NCBI GenBank assembly: GCA_037444305.1
Contig: JBBIMP010000020.1
Span: 26,600 to 90,599 of the forward strand
DNA length: 64,000 nucleotides
Direction: 5' to 3'
From: JBBIMP01 sp037444305
GTDB lineage: Bacteria > Acidobacteriota > UBA6911
Shown: positions 53,996 to 63,586 of the stretch, one piece after another
How the letters are laid out: each line of letters begins with the position of its first letter
Numbering within the stretch: the first letter of the stretch is position 1
Notes under the pieces: model-generated
The model's input: the letters and a program-made list of their open reading frames with translations, nothing else
Databases searched by the model: none
Told to the model about the DNA's origin: nothing
Made by a program: the position numbers and the translations under genes

Positions 53996-56122
53996 ATGAA
54001 AAAAGCGCTGCTGATCGTGCTCGCCGCCATGCTGCTGCCCTCGTCCCAAGGGTGCGGCAGAAGCAAACTCAGCCGGCAGGAACTGGAGAGAAACCTCCTC
54101 TTTGCCGAGATCATCAAAAGGGAAGACCGCCGCGACCTGGGCGACGATGACTTCTTCGAGCGGCACCTCCTGCACTCGACCTACCCGCAGGTGCGACAGT
54201 GGTGTGCCGTCGCCCTCGGCAGGATCGGCGATCCGCGCGCGCTCCCCTGGCTGCACAGGGCCTTCACCTCCGAATACGCCGCCGTCCGGGCCGCGGCCGC
54301 CTTTGCGGCCGGCGAAATCGAAGACAGGGACATCCTGAGGCAGGAGGCCCGCCCCCCGGATCCGGCGACACCGCCCGGGCTGGCGCGGCTCATGAACGAT
54401 CCGTCCCCGGCCGTGCGCATGCGGGCCGTGGAGGCGCTAGGCAAGTGTGGCTCCGCGACAGAGGCCGCGGCGGTCGCGCAACACGTCGCGGGCCTCGCCC
54501 CGGACGGCCCGCCCGACCACCATGCCTACCTGAGCCTGGCCATCACCGCGCTGATGCGGCTGCGGGATCCGGCCGGGCTGGCGCCGATCCGGTCGCTGGC
54601 CCTGAGCCCCGCTCCCGGGATCCAGTGGAGGGCGGCAAATGCCCTGTTCCGCCTGCGCGACAGGGCCTCCAGCGAGATCTTCCTCCGGTTGCTGCGCAGC
54701 CCCGATCCCGACGTGAGGGCACACGCAGCCCGGGGGTTGGGCATCTGCGAAGAGCCTGCGCTGGCCGACGCGCTGCACCCGTTGCTCGATCCGTTCCAAA
54801 GCGACTCCGGGCGCGTGCAACCCCTGCCGGTGCGTGTGCATGCGCTCCAGGCGCTGGGCAGCCTGAAAAATCCCGCCTCGGTCTCCGCGATTTCCGCGGT
54901 ATTGGAACAAACCGGGACCGCCGGCAGCGACAACCTCAACTTCGCGGTCCAGGCGGCCGTGGCCCTCGGCAATATCGGGCTCCCTGGCGCCGCAGGCCCA
55001 CTTGCCGCTCTGCTCGAGCGCGAGGGACCGGTCGCAAACGCTGCCGTGATCGCCCTGGCCAAGGTTTTGAGGGCCAATCCCGAACGCTTCTTTTCGCTGG
55101 CCTCGGAAACCCGATTCGCGGATGTCCCGGGCAGGCGCGCCTGGGTACAGGCCCTCGGGGAACTCGGCGGGGAGACGGCGATCGCAAGGCTGGAAATCCT
55201 GCGACACTCCGTCCTTGGCGGCAACGAAGCGGCCAGGGTGCAGCCGTTCCTGCCGTCGATTCTCCAGGCGCTATCCAGGACGGGCAGGCCGGGGCTGTCC
55301 CTCATCCTGGAATCCCATCTGCTGAGCCCGGATCCGGTAGTTGTGCGGGCGGCCGTCGCGGCATACAGTCCGGCGCCAGGCGCGAGGGAACCCTGGAAAC
55401 CGCTCCTCGATTCCTACGCATTCCATGCCGCCGGACCCGAGCTGCAGACAAAGGTCGAGCTGATCCGGAAACTCGAGCCGTGGGCGGGGCAGCCGGTCGT
55501 GCAGGAGACGCTCCGCTCCGCGCTCAAAGACAGGTTGAGGAACGTGCGCGCAGCCGCCCTGGCAGTTCTCAGGAGATCGGGAGCCCCCGACCTGCCGGAT
55601 AATCCAGGACCGTCGGAAACCGCGACTACGGATATCGCCTATGGCTTGACGGCTTCTTCGCGGCAGGACCGCACGGTCGCCATCCTGGAGACGGGGCGAG
55701 GAAACATCGAAATGGAGCTCTTCCGGGAGGACGCTCCGCTCACCGTGGCCAACTTCGTAGCTCTCGCCCGGCAGGGCTACTTCAACGGCCTGAGCTTCAT
55801 GAGGGTCGTACCCTACTTCGTGATCCAGGGGGGAGACCCGCGCAACGACCAGGAGGGCGGGCCGGAGCACTCGATCCGCTGCGAGATCAACCTGCGCCCG
55901 TTCGAGCGCGGCAGCGTCGGCATGGCACTGGCCGGCAAGGACACAGGCGGCAGCCAGTTCTTCATCGCGCTGTCAGCGCAGCCCCACCTGGACGGAGGCT
56001 ACACGTGCTTCGGCCGCGTCGTCAGCGGCATGCCGGTGGCCGAGAGCATGGTGGCCGGAGACAGGATCACGGGAGTCCGCATCCGGGAGGAAGTGGCCAT
56101 GCTCGATTACCGGCGGTTTTAG
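53996..56122 (+). CDS. Lipoprotein with HEAT repeats and a C-terminal cyclophilin domain
   Basis: A 708-residue protein. The N-terminus is a lipoprotein signal ending at C20 (SSQGC), so it is anchored in an envelope membrane. Residues about 60-540 are helical HEAT-like repeats, for example RQWCAVALGRIGDPRALP and VRMRAVEALGKCG. From about 560 comes a cyclophilin-type peptidyl-prolyl isomerase: VAILETGRGNIEMELF, TVANFVALARQGYFNG, FVIQGGDPRNDQEGG, GSVGMALAGKDTGGSQFFI and GGYTCFGRVVSG. Catalytic R (in MRVVPYF), F and Q positions look intact. Probably folds or binds periplasmic proteins. Confidence 0.9.
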   Translation: MKKALLIVLAAMLLPSSQGCGRSKLSRQELERNLLFAEIIKREDRRDLGDDDFFERHLLHSTYPQVRQWCAVALGRIGDPRALPWLHRAFTSEYAAVRAAAAFAAGEIEDRDILRQEARPPDPATPPGLARLMNDPSPAVRMRAVEALGKCGSATEAAAVAQHVAGLAPDGPPDHHAYLSLAITALMRLRDPAGLAPIRSLALSPAPGIQWRAANALFRLRDRASSEIFLRLLRSPDPDVRAHAARGLGICEEPALADALHPLLDPFQSDSGRVQPLPVRVHALQALGSLKNPASVSAISAVLEQTGTAGSDNLNFAVQAAVALGNIGLPGAAGPLAALLEREGPVANAAVIALAKVLRANPERFFSLASETRFADVPGRRAWVQALGELGGETAIARLEILRHSVLGGNEAARVQPFLPSILQALSRTGRPGLSLILESHLLSPDPVVVRAAVAAYSPAPGAREPWKPLLDSYAFHAAGPELQTKVELIRKLEPWAGQPVVQETLRSALKDRLRNVRAAALAVLRRSGAPDLPDNPGPSETATTDIAYGLTASSRQDRTVAILETGRGNIEMELFREDAPLTVANFVALARQGYFNGLSFMRVVPYFVIQGGDPRNDQEGGPEHSIRCEINLRPFERGSVGMALAGKDTGGSQFFIALSAQPHLDGGYTCFGRVVSGMPVAESMVAGDRITGVRIREEVAMLDYRRF

Positions 56123-56235
56123 GTCCCGCTGAAGAAACAGCAAACGAAGGGATACCAAAGCGGCGGGAATTCGAATAGAATCGCATCCGAAGATCGTCTG
56201 TAACGCATCGCACTCGCCTCGGAGGCTCTCAGGCC

Positions 56236-56766
56236 ATGTCCGTCGGGGTTGTCTACTTCATCTGTTTCATTATCGGTCTTGGTTACGCGATCGTCATCGG
56301 CATCACCGGGCACCTCTTCGGCGGCGATGCCGTCGACACGCACATGGACGTCGGCACAGACCTGCCGCTCAGTCCGCTGAGCCCGACGGTGATTTCGACC
56401 TTCCTGACCGGTTTCGGGGGGGGAGGGATGCTGGCGCATACCTACTTCCAGCTTTCCCTCGGCAAGGGCGTGCTCGTCGCGGTCATCACCGGCTTCCTGC
56501 TCAGCGGAGGGGCCTTCCTGGTGCTGACGGTCCTGTTCAAGAACACGCAGGCGGGGAGCGAGTACTCCGCGAGCGACATCGTGGGGCGGACCGTCCAGGT
56601 GATCACGCCGATCCCCGAGAACGGCACGGGCGAGGTGGCCGTGATCGCCAAGGGGACGAGGATCGTTGGGCCCGCCCGCTCGCTCGACGGCAAGGCCGTG
56701 CCCCGCAACGCGCCCGTGACGGTCGTGCAGGTGGTCGGCAGTGTGTACGTGGTTCAGCAACAGTAG
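56236..56766 (+). CDS. NfeD-like membrane protein
   Basis: A 176-residue protein with three membrane helices (VVYFICFIIGLGYAIVIGI, a second near 48-62, and GVLVAVITGFLLSGGAFLVL) and a C-terminal soluble OB-fold-like domain from about 110 (GRTVQVITPIPENGTGEV ... PVTVVQVVGSVYVV), which is the NfeD plan. GGAGG lies ten bases before ATG 56236. It directly precedes flotillin, the usual partner of NfeD in membrane microdomains, and both are likely cotranscribed. Confidence 0.85.
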   Translation: MSVGVVYFICFIIGLGYAIVIGITGHLFGGDAVDTHMDVGTDLPLSPLSPTVISTFLTGFGGGGMLAHTYFQLSLGKGVLVAVITGFLLSGGAFLVLTVLFKNTQAGSEYSASDIVGRTVQVITPIPENGTGEVAVIAKGTRIVGPARSLDGKAVPRNAPVTVVQVVGSVYVVQQQ

Positions 56767-56832
56767 CGGGCGGCCGGACCGGCTGCGCACGGGCCAATCA
56801 ACCGCAAAACATCCAGCGAAGAGGTGGAAACG

Positions 56833-58290
56833 ATGGAACTCACTCCGGCAACTGTAATCATGGGGCTTGTGCTGGCCTTTTTCCTGGCGATCTACGCCGT
56901 GGCGCGCCGCTACAAGAAGGTCGGCCCGAACCAGGTCATGATCATCTCGGGGCGCAAGTACAGGATAAAGACCGCCGACGGCCGGGTCGACGAGGTAGGC
57001 TTCCGGATCCGCCGTGGGGGAGGGGCGTTCATCCTTCCCCTCATCGAGAAGGTCGACCTGCTGAGCCTCGAGATCATTACGCTCGACGTGACGACCCCGG
57101 AGGTCTACACCAAACCCGGCGTCCCGATCATCGTGGACGGTGTGGCGCAGGTAAAGGTCGGCGGCGACGAGACCTCCATCCGGACGGCGGCCGAGCAGTT
57201 CCTGGGCAAAACCCCCGAGCAGATAAGGGAAATCGCGCTCCAGACGGTGGAGGGGCACCTGAGGGCCATCATCGGCACGATGACCGTCGAGGACATCTAC
57301 AAGAACCGGGACCAGTTTGCCTTTTCGGTCCAGGAGGTCGCCGTCTCCGACCTGGCGAACATGGGTCTGACCATCGTCTCCTTCACCATGAAGGACATCC
57401 GCGACAACCAGGGCTACCTCGAAGCCCTCGGGAAGCCGAGGACGGCCGAGGTGAAGCGCGACGCCATCATCGCCCAGGCCGAAGCCGACCGGGACGCCAC
57501 CATCCGGTCTGCCCAGGCCAAGCAGGAAGGGGACGTCGCCAAATACCTGGCGGAAACCCAGATCGCGGAAGCGCAGAAGAACTTCCTCCTGCAGAAGGCC
57601 GCATTTGACGTGGCGACCAACGAGGCCAAGGCGCAAGCCGACCTTGCCTATGACCTGCAGCGTTTCAAGACCAACCAGGCGCTGAAGCGCGAGGAGGTGC
57701 AGGTGGCAGTGGTCGACCGCGAACAGCAGATCGTGGTGCAGGAGAAGGAGATCCTGCGCCGCGAGAAGGAACTGGAGGCCACCATCAAGCGCCAGGCCGA
57801 CGCCGAGCGCTACCGGGTCCAGACCGAGGCCGAGGCCACCCGCTTCCGGTACGAAGCCGAGGCGCGCGGCCAGGCGGAAGCGGCCAAGGCCAAGGGCCTC
57901 GCGCAGGCCGAGGTGGTCAAGGTCACGGGCATGGCGGAGGCTGACGTCATCGCGCTCAAGGGTTCGTCGGAAGCCGAGGCGATGGCGAAAAAGGCCAATT
58001 CCTGGAAGGAGTACAACCAGGCGGCCGTCCTCCAGCTGGTTCTCCAGGCTCTGCCGGAAATCGCGCAGGCCATCGCGCAGCCGCTCAGCAAGACGGAGTC
58101 CATCACCATCGTCAATTCCGGCGGAAGCAGCGGCGGCGCCGGCAAGATCACGCAGGACGTGGCCGACATCATGGCCCAGCTGCCCCCGATCGTCGAAAGC
58201 CTCAGCGGGCTGGATCTCAAGAAACTGCTGGAGCTCGTCCCGCAGCTGAAGGCCGGACACAAAGAGACCAAGGATTCGGGTTCCAGATAG
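56833..58290 (+). CDS. Flotillin-like SPFH/band-7 protein
   Basis: A 485-residue scaffold of membrane microdomains. An N-terminal hairpin/membrane helix (VIMGLVLAFFLAIYAVA) is followed by the SPFH domain (NQVMIISGRKYR, GGGAFILPLIEKVDLLSLEI, GVPIIVDGVAQVKVGGDE, about 30-210), then the flotillin coiled coil with EA-rich repeats (AEADRDATIRSAQAKQEGD, QADAERYRVQTEAEATRF, GQAEAAKAKGLAQAE) and a Ser/Gly tail. ATG 56833 is chosen because AAGAGGTGG precedes it at seven bases; an upstream GTG at 56824 is in frame. Follows nfeD by 66 bases. Confidence 0.93.
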   Translation: MELTPATVIMGLVLAFFLAIYAVARRYKKVGPNQVMIISGRKYRIKTADGRVDEVGFRIRRGGGAFILPLIEKVDLLSLEIITLDVTTPEVYTKPGVPIIVDGVAQVKVGGDETSIRTAAEQFLGKTPEQIREIALQTVEGHLRAIIGTMTVEDIYKNRDQFAFSVQEVAVSDLANMGLTIVSFTMKDIRDNQGYLEALGKPRTAEVKRDAIIAQAEADRDATIRSAQAKQEGDVAKYLAETQIAEAQKNFLLQKAAFDVATNEAKAQADLAYDLQRFKTNQALKREEVQVAVVDREQQIVVQEKEILRREKELEATIKRQADAERYRVQTEAEATRFRYEAEARGQAEAAKAKGLAQAEVVKVTGMAEADVIALKGSSEAEAMAKKANSWKEYNQAAVLQLVLQALPEIAQAIAQPLSKTESITIVNSGGSSGGAGKITQDVADIMAQLPPIVESLSGLDLKKLLELVPQLKAGHKETKDSGSR

Positions 58291-58347
58291 TCTCTACCCC
58301 AGGAACGGCATTTCCAGCGCCCGATACGCGGGCGCCGCGGGGCGGGT

Positions 58348-59592
58348 ATGGGCGACCGAGGCAATGCGAGGACGGCGCTGGCCATCCTCACGGTGATCAA
58401 CTTCCTCAACTACATCGACCGCTACGTGCTGGCCGCGATGTTCGAGCCGATCAAGCGGGACCTGCACTTCACCGACGCGCAGCTCGGGTGGACGCTCTCG
58501 GCCTTCATGATCACCTACTCCATCACCTCGCCCGCCTTCGGCCGGATGGGCGATCTCTTCACGCGCAAATACCTCATTTCCGCCGGGGTCGCCGTGTGGA
58601 GCCTGGCCACCGCCGGCGCCGGCCTGGCGCGCAGCTTCTGGCAGATGTTCCTGCCGCGCACGATCGTGGGGATCGGCGAAGCCAGTTACGCCACCATCTC
58701 CCCTACGATCATCACCGACTACTTCGACGAAAAGCACCGTGGACGGGCGCTGGCCGTTTTCTACACGGCGATTCCGGCCGGCAGCGCCATGGGTTTCGTG
58801 CTCGGCGGGCACCTGTCGGAGCTCTACGGTTGGCGCTCGGCCTTTTTCATTGTGGGCCTCCCAGGCCTCCTCTTCGCCCTGCTGGCGCTGGCGATCCGCG
58901 AACCCAAGCGGGGCGGCAGCGACCGGACTCAGGCAGGGTGGAAAACCCCGCCCACGCTCGCCGAAACCTACCGCATGCTCTGGCGCAACCCGACCTACGT
59001 GACCGTGACCATCGGCTTCATCGCCTACACGTTTGCCCTGGGCGGTCTCGTGGGCTGGGTTCCGGCATTCCTGGAACGCTACCGGGACATGACCACGGCG
59101 CGCGCCAACGAGATCTTCGGCACCATGACCGTCGTGGCCGGATTTCTGGGAACCTTCGCGGGCGGATTTCTGGGCGACTATCTGCTGCGCTACACGCGCA
59201 ACTCCTATCTCTGGGTTTCCGGCCTGTGCATGTTCGTCGGCGCCCCAACGACGATTGTGGCGCTCACCACCACCGATCCCGGGGTGTTCCTGCCGGCGAT
59301 TTTCCTCGCCGAGTTTTTCCTCTTCCTCAACACCGGTCCGCTCAACGCGGTCGTGCTCGGCTGCGTTCCGCCCGGCATACGCGCCACCGCGATGGCGGTG
59401 AACATCTTCTTCATTCATGCGCTGGGCGACGCCATTTCCCCGCCCATTATCGGCATGCTGTCGGACCGGTTCGGCCTGGCACAGGCAGTGCTCCTGGCGC
59501 CGGCCACGATGTTCGTCAGCGGCATCGTCCTGCTGTATGCGATTCGTTACTACCGGATCCTGACGCAGTCACGCCCCGCGCAGGCGAACTGA
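58348..59592 (+). CDS. MFS transporter (spinster-like)
   Basis: A 414-residue major facilitator superfamily protein with 12 predicted membrane helices. Family motifs: NFLNYIDRYVLAAMFEPI in helix 1, GRMGDLFTRKYLI in the 2-3 loop, LPRTIVGIGEASYATISPT (helix 4-5) typical of spinster-type transporters, and HALGDAISPPIIGMLSDRFG late. Substrate is unknown; lipids, sugars or organic acids are all possible for this branch. It lies between flotillin and mpl, gaps 57 and 141 bases, so may have its own promoter. Confidence 0.88.
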   Translation: MGDRGNARTALAILTVINFLNYIDRYVLAAMFEPIKRDLHFTDAQLGWTLSAFMITYSITSPAFGRMGDLFTRKYLISAGVAVWSLATAGAGLARSFWQMFLPRTIVGIGEASYATISPTIITDYFDEKHRGRALAVFYTAIPAGSAMGFVLGGHLSELYGWRSAFFIVGLPGLLFALLALAIREPKRGGSDRTQAGWKTPPTLAETYRMLWRNPTYVTVTIGFIAYTFALGGLVGWVPAFLERYRDMTTARANEIFGTMTVVAGFLGTFAGGFLGDYLLRYTRNSYLWVSGLCMFVGAPTTIVALTTTDPGVFLPAIFLAEFFLFLNTGPLNAVVLGCVPPGIRATAMAVNIFFIHALGDAISPPIIGMLSDRFGLAQAVLLAPATMFVSGIVLLYAIRYYRILTQSRPAQAN

Positions 59593-59733
59593 GCGGAATG
59601 AGGCGCCCGGGCTTTCACCGGCCGACACGGCTCCAAGCCGTAGAGTCCCGTTCGCTTCCCGATGAAGGTAGAGGTTTTCATCGGACCGGGTTCATGGTAA
59701 GAACACTCTCTTTGCGGAGGCGCCGGGCCGGTC

Positions 59734-61149
59734 ATGCTCGAGGGGAAAACAGTCCAAACCATACACTTCATCGGCATCTGCGGCACCGGCATGGCCACGC
59801 TGGCCGCCATGCTGAAGGAGCGCGGATACCGGATCACCGGGTCGGACGAGGCGGTCTACCCGCCGATGAGCGGCTTTCTCCTCGACAAGGGCATACAGAT
59901 CCGCCAGGGCTACTCTCTGGAAAACCTCCGCCCCGAGCCCGACCTGGTCGTAGTCGGCAACGCCCTTTCCCGCGGCAATCCCGAAATCGAATACATCCTG
60001 AACTTCCGCATCCCCCACACTTCCCTGCCCGAAGCCCTCAAGATATTCCTGCTGCGCGACCGCCTGCCGGTGGTCGTGACCGGGACACACGGGAAGACCA
60101 CCACGGCATCAATGATCGCATGGGTGCTGCACCAGGGCGGTTTTGAGCCGGGCTTCTTCATTGGGGGCGTGGCCGAAAACTTCCGCTCGAGCTACGGCCT
60201 CGGCGAGGGGAAGCATTTCGTCATCGAGGGGGACGAATACGACTCCGCCTTTTTCGATAAGGGCCCGAAGTTTCTCCACTACCTTCCCTTCTTCGCCGTG
60301 CTGGGAAACATCGAGTACGACCACGCGGACATCTACCCAGAGGTCGAAGCCATCCGGCTGCAATTCGCCCGCTTCGTCAACCTGATCCCCGAGCGGGGCT
60401 ATCTCGCCGTCGGCGCCGACAGCCCGCTGGCGCTCGCTGCGGCCGGCAAGGCCTTCTGCCGCAAAGAAACCTTCGGCCTGGATCCGGCACACGACTGGAC
60501 CGCCCGCGACGTGGAGCCCCGGCGGGACGGACTCGCCTTCGACGCGATCTACCGGCGCAAGCTCTTTCGCCGGATCCGCCTCCCCCTGCTTGGGACATTC
60601 AACCTGCGCAACGCGCTTGCGGCCACCGCGGTTCTCCACCAACTGGGAGTGCCGGAAGACTCCATACGCGAGGGCCTGGAGTCGTTTCAGGGCGTGCGGC
60701 GGCGACTTCAGTTCCTCCGCGAGGTTGACGGCATCGCCATCTACGAGGATTTTGCCCACCACCCCACGGCGGTGCGCGAGACGCTGCAGGCCGTCCGCGC
60801 GGCGTTCGCCCCGAGGCGCCTGTGGGCCATCTATGAGCCGCGCTCAGCCACAAGCCGGCGGAGCGTGTTCCAGAGCGAGATCACCGAGGCCCTCGTGCTG
60901 GCAGACTGCATCGCCGTTCCGCCCCTCTTCAAGCCTGAGAAAATTCCTGCAGGAGAGCGTCTTAATGTAGAGCGCCTGGTCGCCGATCTCCGCGCACAAG
61001 GGCGCGCCGCATGGAATCTCGACGGGGTGGACGGTATAATCCGGAAGGTCTGTGAAGAAGCGGCCGCCGGAGACCTGATCCTGATACTCTCCAACGGCGG
61101 CTTCGGGGGCATCTTCGAAAAACTGCCGGCCGCGCTCGAAAACAGGTGA
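59734..61149 (+). CDS. mpl: UDP-N-acetylmuramate:L-alanyl-gamma-D-glutamyl-meso-diaminopimelate ligase
   Basis: Murein-recycling ligase that attaches the recovered tripeptide directly to UDP-MurNAc. The 471-residue protein has the N-terminal IHFIGICGTGMATLAAMLKE, the ATP loop VTGTHGKTTTASM (K121), and Mpl-type motifs FIGGVAENF, FVIEGDEYDSAFFDKGPKF, YEDFAHHPTAVRETL and YEPRSATSRRSVFQ. The DEYDSAFFDKGPKF segment separates Mpl from MurC. A GCGGAGG lies somewhat far upstream of ATG 59734. It precedes the VWFA gene by 7 bases and is likely cotranscribed. Confidence 0.93.
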   Translation: MLEGKTVQTIHFIGICGTGMATLAAMLKERGYRITGSDEAVYPPMSGFLLDKGIQIRQGYSLENLRPEPDLVVVGNALSRGNPEIEYILNFRIPHTSLPEALKIFLLRDRLPVVVTGTHGKTTTASMIAWVLHQGGFEPGFFIGGVAENFRSSYGLGEGKHFVIEGDEYDSAFFDKGPKFLHYLPFFAVLGNIEYDHADIYPEVEAIRLQFARFVNLIPERGYLAVGADSPLALAAAGKAFCRKETFGLDPAHDWTARDVEPRRDGLAFDAIYRRKLFRRIRLPLLGTFNLRNALAATAVLHQLGVPEDSIREGLESFQGVRRRLQFLREVDGIAIYEDFAHHPTAVRETLQAVRAAFAPRRLWAIYEPRSATSRRSVFQSEITEALVLADCIAVPPLFKPEKIPAGERLNVERLVADLRAQGRAAWNLDGVDGIIRKVCEEAAAGDLILILSNGGFGGIFEKLPAALENR

Positions 61150-61156
61150 GAACTCG

Positions 61157-62209
61157 ATGATAGGGAAAATTTACAAGAAGGGAATGCCGCGGAGCCCGGT
61201 TGGGGCGGCGGCTGCTCCCGTGCGGACTGCCCTGGCAGCGATCCTGGCGGGGCTGCTCTCCCTCCCCCTGCTGCACTCCCGCGAGCCGGAAGCCGGTGCG
61301 CAGGACCCGAAGCAGCAGGAGCAGTTCAAGATCGGCGTAGAGGTCAACATGGTCACGGTGCCGGTGACCGTTCGCCGGCCCGCAGGCGGATTCGTCAAAG
61401 ACCTTCCCCGGGAGGCCTTCCGCGTCCGCGAGGACGGCGTGGACCAGGAACTGCTGCTCTTCGCGCAGGAGGGTGTGCCGACGCGCGTGGCCATCGTCCT
61501 GGACATCAGCGGCAGCGTCCGTTCTGAGTGGGGCCCGATCAAGTTCGCGACCAGGAAATTCGTCGACAGCCTCGGACCCCAGGACCAGTTCGCGCTCCTG
61601 ACTTTCAATATCGAGACGCGCCTGAAAATGGATTGGGGCCGCAAGGCCGACCGGCTGGAGGCCGTACTCTCCTCGATCTACTGCAAGGACGACACCAACC
61701 TGTGGGATGCAATCTGGGTGGCCTCCACGGAGGTCTTCAAGGGCGTCCGCGAGAAGAAGGCCATGATCATCATGAGCGACGGCCTCGACAACGGCAGCAC
61801 GGTCTCCTACCGGGAGGCCCTCGATGCGGCCGTGCACTCGGAGGCGACGCTGTACGTGGTGAGCAAGACCGAGGCGGTCCGGCAGACGCTGATCTACAGG
61901 CTGCAGGAGGAGGGCTACTACAACAGCATCCCCTACGACGTTTTTGTGCAGGCGGACCTCGCCCTGCGCAAACTGGCTTACGAAACCGGCGGGAGGGTTC
62001 TCTACCCCAAGACCTTCGGCCAGCTGGACGATGTCTATGCCGAGGTGATCGAGGAGCTCCGCAATCAGTACACCATCGGATACGTGTCCACCAACACCGT
62101 GAAGGACGGAAGCTACCGCAACATCGAGGTGGGGGTTTCGGCGCCGGACATCGTGGTCACCGCCCGCCCGGGCTATTACGCCGCCAACGCGCTCAGCGCC
62201 AGGCCTTGA
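61157..62209 (+). CDS. Secreted VWA protein of the acidobacterial VWFA-related family
   Basis: A 350-residue protein with a signal peptide (TALAAILAGLLSLPLLHS), a short Gln-rich linker, then the family N-terminal pair of strands VEVNMVTVPVTVRRPAGGFV and LPREAFRVREDGVDQELLLF, and a VWA domain with MIDAS D116-x-S118-x-S120 (VLDISGSV), TNLWDAIW and MSDGLDNGS. The ending NQYTIGYVSTNTVKDGSYR is typical of the acidobacterial VWFA-related proteins (TIGR03436-like). AGGTGAG is well placed before the ATG. It is the strongest taxonomic marker in the window. Likely an extracellular adhesion or scaffolding protein. Confidence 0.92.
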   Translation: MIGKIYKKGMPRSPVGAAAAPVRTALAAILAGLLSLPLLHSREPEAGAQDPKQQEQFKIGVEVNMVTVPVTVRRPAGGFVKDLPREAFRVREDGVDQELLLFAQEGVPTRVAIVLDISGSVRSEWGPIKFATRKFVDSLGPQDQFALLTFNIETRLKMDWGRKADRLEAVLSSIYCKDDTNLWDAIWVASTEVFKGVREKKAMIIMSDGLDNGSTVSYREALDAAVHSEATLYVVSKTEAVRQTLIYRLQEEGYYNSIPYDVFVQADLALRKLAYETGGRVLYPKTFGQLDDVYAEVIEELRNQYTIGYVSTNTVKDGSYRNIEVGVSAPDIVVTARPGYYAANALSARP

Positions 62210-62221
62210 TCGATTCGCGGA

Positions 62222-63586
62222 TCAGGAGTGGCCGACGCCGAAGTATCGGAAGCCCGCCTCCCGGACCCGGTCCGGCAGGTAGATGTTCCTGAGATCCACC
62301 AGCACCGGCGACTTCAGGAGGCTCTTGATTTTCCCGAGGTCCAGATTGCGGAACTGGTTCCACTCGGTGACGATCACGAGCGCGTGGGCGCCCTTCGCGG
62401 CCGACTCGACGTCATCGCAGAGAACCAGCGCCGGCAGCTCCCGCTTGGCCGCGGGACCTCCGGCCGGATCGAAGGCGCGAACCTTCGCGCCGGCCCGCAC
62501 CAGATCCTTTGCGATGTCGATCGCCGGGGACTCGCGCGTGTCGTCGGTGTTTGGCTTGAAGGACAGGCCGAGCATCCCGATCGTCTTTCCCTTCAGGCTG
62601 CCGACGGCCTTCCTTATCTTCTGGACCATCAACTGCCGCTGCCGGGTGTTCGCTTTCACCACGGCATCGAGAACCCAGAAGTCATACCCGGCGTCCCGGG
62701 CGATCTTGCAGAGCGCCCGCGTGTCCTTCGGGAAACACGACCCGCCGAAGCCCGGGCCGGGATTGAGGAACTTGGGGCTGATGCGGCCGTCCATCCCGAG
62801 CGCCTGCGCGATCGTGAGCACGTTGGAGCCGACCCGGTCGCAGATGTTCGCGATCTCGTTGATGAACGTGATCTTCGTGGCTAGGAATGCGTTGGTGGCG
62901 TACTTGATCAATTCCGCGGTGCGGACATCGGTGATCACGAAGCGGGTCTTGCCCCCGAGATATAACGGGCTGTAGAGATCCTTCAGGATCGCGATCGCCT
63001 GTTCGCTCTGCGCGCCGATGACGATCCTGTCCGGATGCATGAAATCCTCGACGGCGCTCCCCTCCCGTAGGAACTCGGGATTGGATACGATGTCGAAGAG
63101 CATCGGCCGCGGCGTCTTGCGCCTGTCCCCCTTCCTGACCGCATCCTTCTCCTTCCGGCTGCGCCGCTTCGCGAGGGCCGCGTTGATCCTGCCGGCGATG
63201 CGGTCGCCCGTCCCGACCGGAACCGTGCTCTTGGTCACGATGACCTTGTACCCGTTGAGATTCTTGGCCACCGAGTCCGCCACTTCATCCACGTAGGAGA
63301 GATCCGCCCCGCCGTCCGTGCGGGAGGGCGTGCCCACGGCGATGAAGATCGCCAGCGAATTCTGGATGGCCTCGTCGATGTCGGTGGTGAAGCGCAGGAG
63401 GCCGTTCTGCATGGTCCGGCGCACGATCTCCTCCAGCCCCGGTTCATAAATGGGAATGACGCCCCGGCTGAGCTGGTCGACCTTGCCCCGGTCCTTGTCC
63501 ACGCAGGTCACGCGCAGGCCGAATTCGGCGAAGCAGGCGCCCGTAACCAATCCGACATATCCTGTGCCTATAACGGTAATGTTCAT
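62222..63586 (-). CDS. ugd: UDP-glucose 6-dehydrogenase
   Basis: Two-step NAD oxidation of UDP-glucose to UDP-glucuronate. The 454-residue protein has MNITVIGTGYVGLVTGACF (NAD fold), TKSTVPVGTGDRI, NPEFLREGSAVEDFMHPDR, and catalytic C284 in GPGFGGSCFPKDT, plus KTIGMLGLSFKPNTDDTRES. A basic insertion of about 22 residues (140-161) sits in the usual loop before DIVSNPEF. ATG 63586 follows GAGGA closely. It converges on the VWFA gene (12 bases apart). The product can be used by the UDP-glucuronate decarboxylase at 32004-32951. Confidence 0.94.
   Translation of the reverse strand: MNITVIGTGYVGLVTGACFAEFGLRVTCVDKDRGKVDQLSRGVIPIYEPGLEEIVRRTMQNGLLRFTTDIDEAIQNSLAIFIAVGTPSRTDGGADLSYVDEVADSVAKNLNGYKVIVTKSTVPVGTGDRIAGRINAALAKRRSRKEKDAVRKGDRRKTPRPMLFDIVSNPEFLREGSAVEDFMHPDRIVIGAQSEQAIAILKDLYSPLYLGGKTRFVITDVRTAELIKYATNAFLATKITFINEIANICDRVGSNVLTIAQALGMDGRISPKFLNPGPGFGGSCFPKDTRALCKIARDAGYDFWVLDAVVKANTRQRQLMVQKIRKAVGSLKGKTIGMLGLSFKPNTDDTRESPAIDIAKDLVRAGAKVRAFDPAGGPAAKRELPALVLCDDVESAAKGAHALVIVTEWNQFRNLDLGKIKSLLKSPVLVDLRNIYLPDRVREAGFRYFGVGHS

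Noticed and set aside
56119..58260. 713-codon minus-strand ORF opposite flotillin and nfeD
   Set aside because: Mirror of the repeat-rich flotillin coiled coil; no recognisable protein features.
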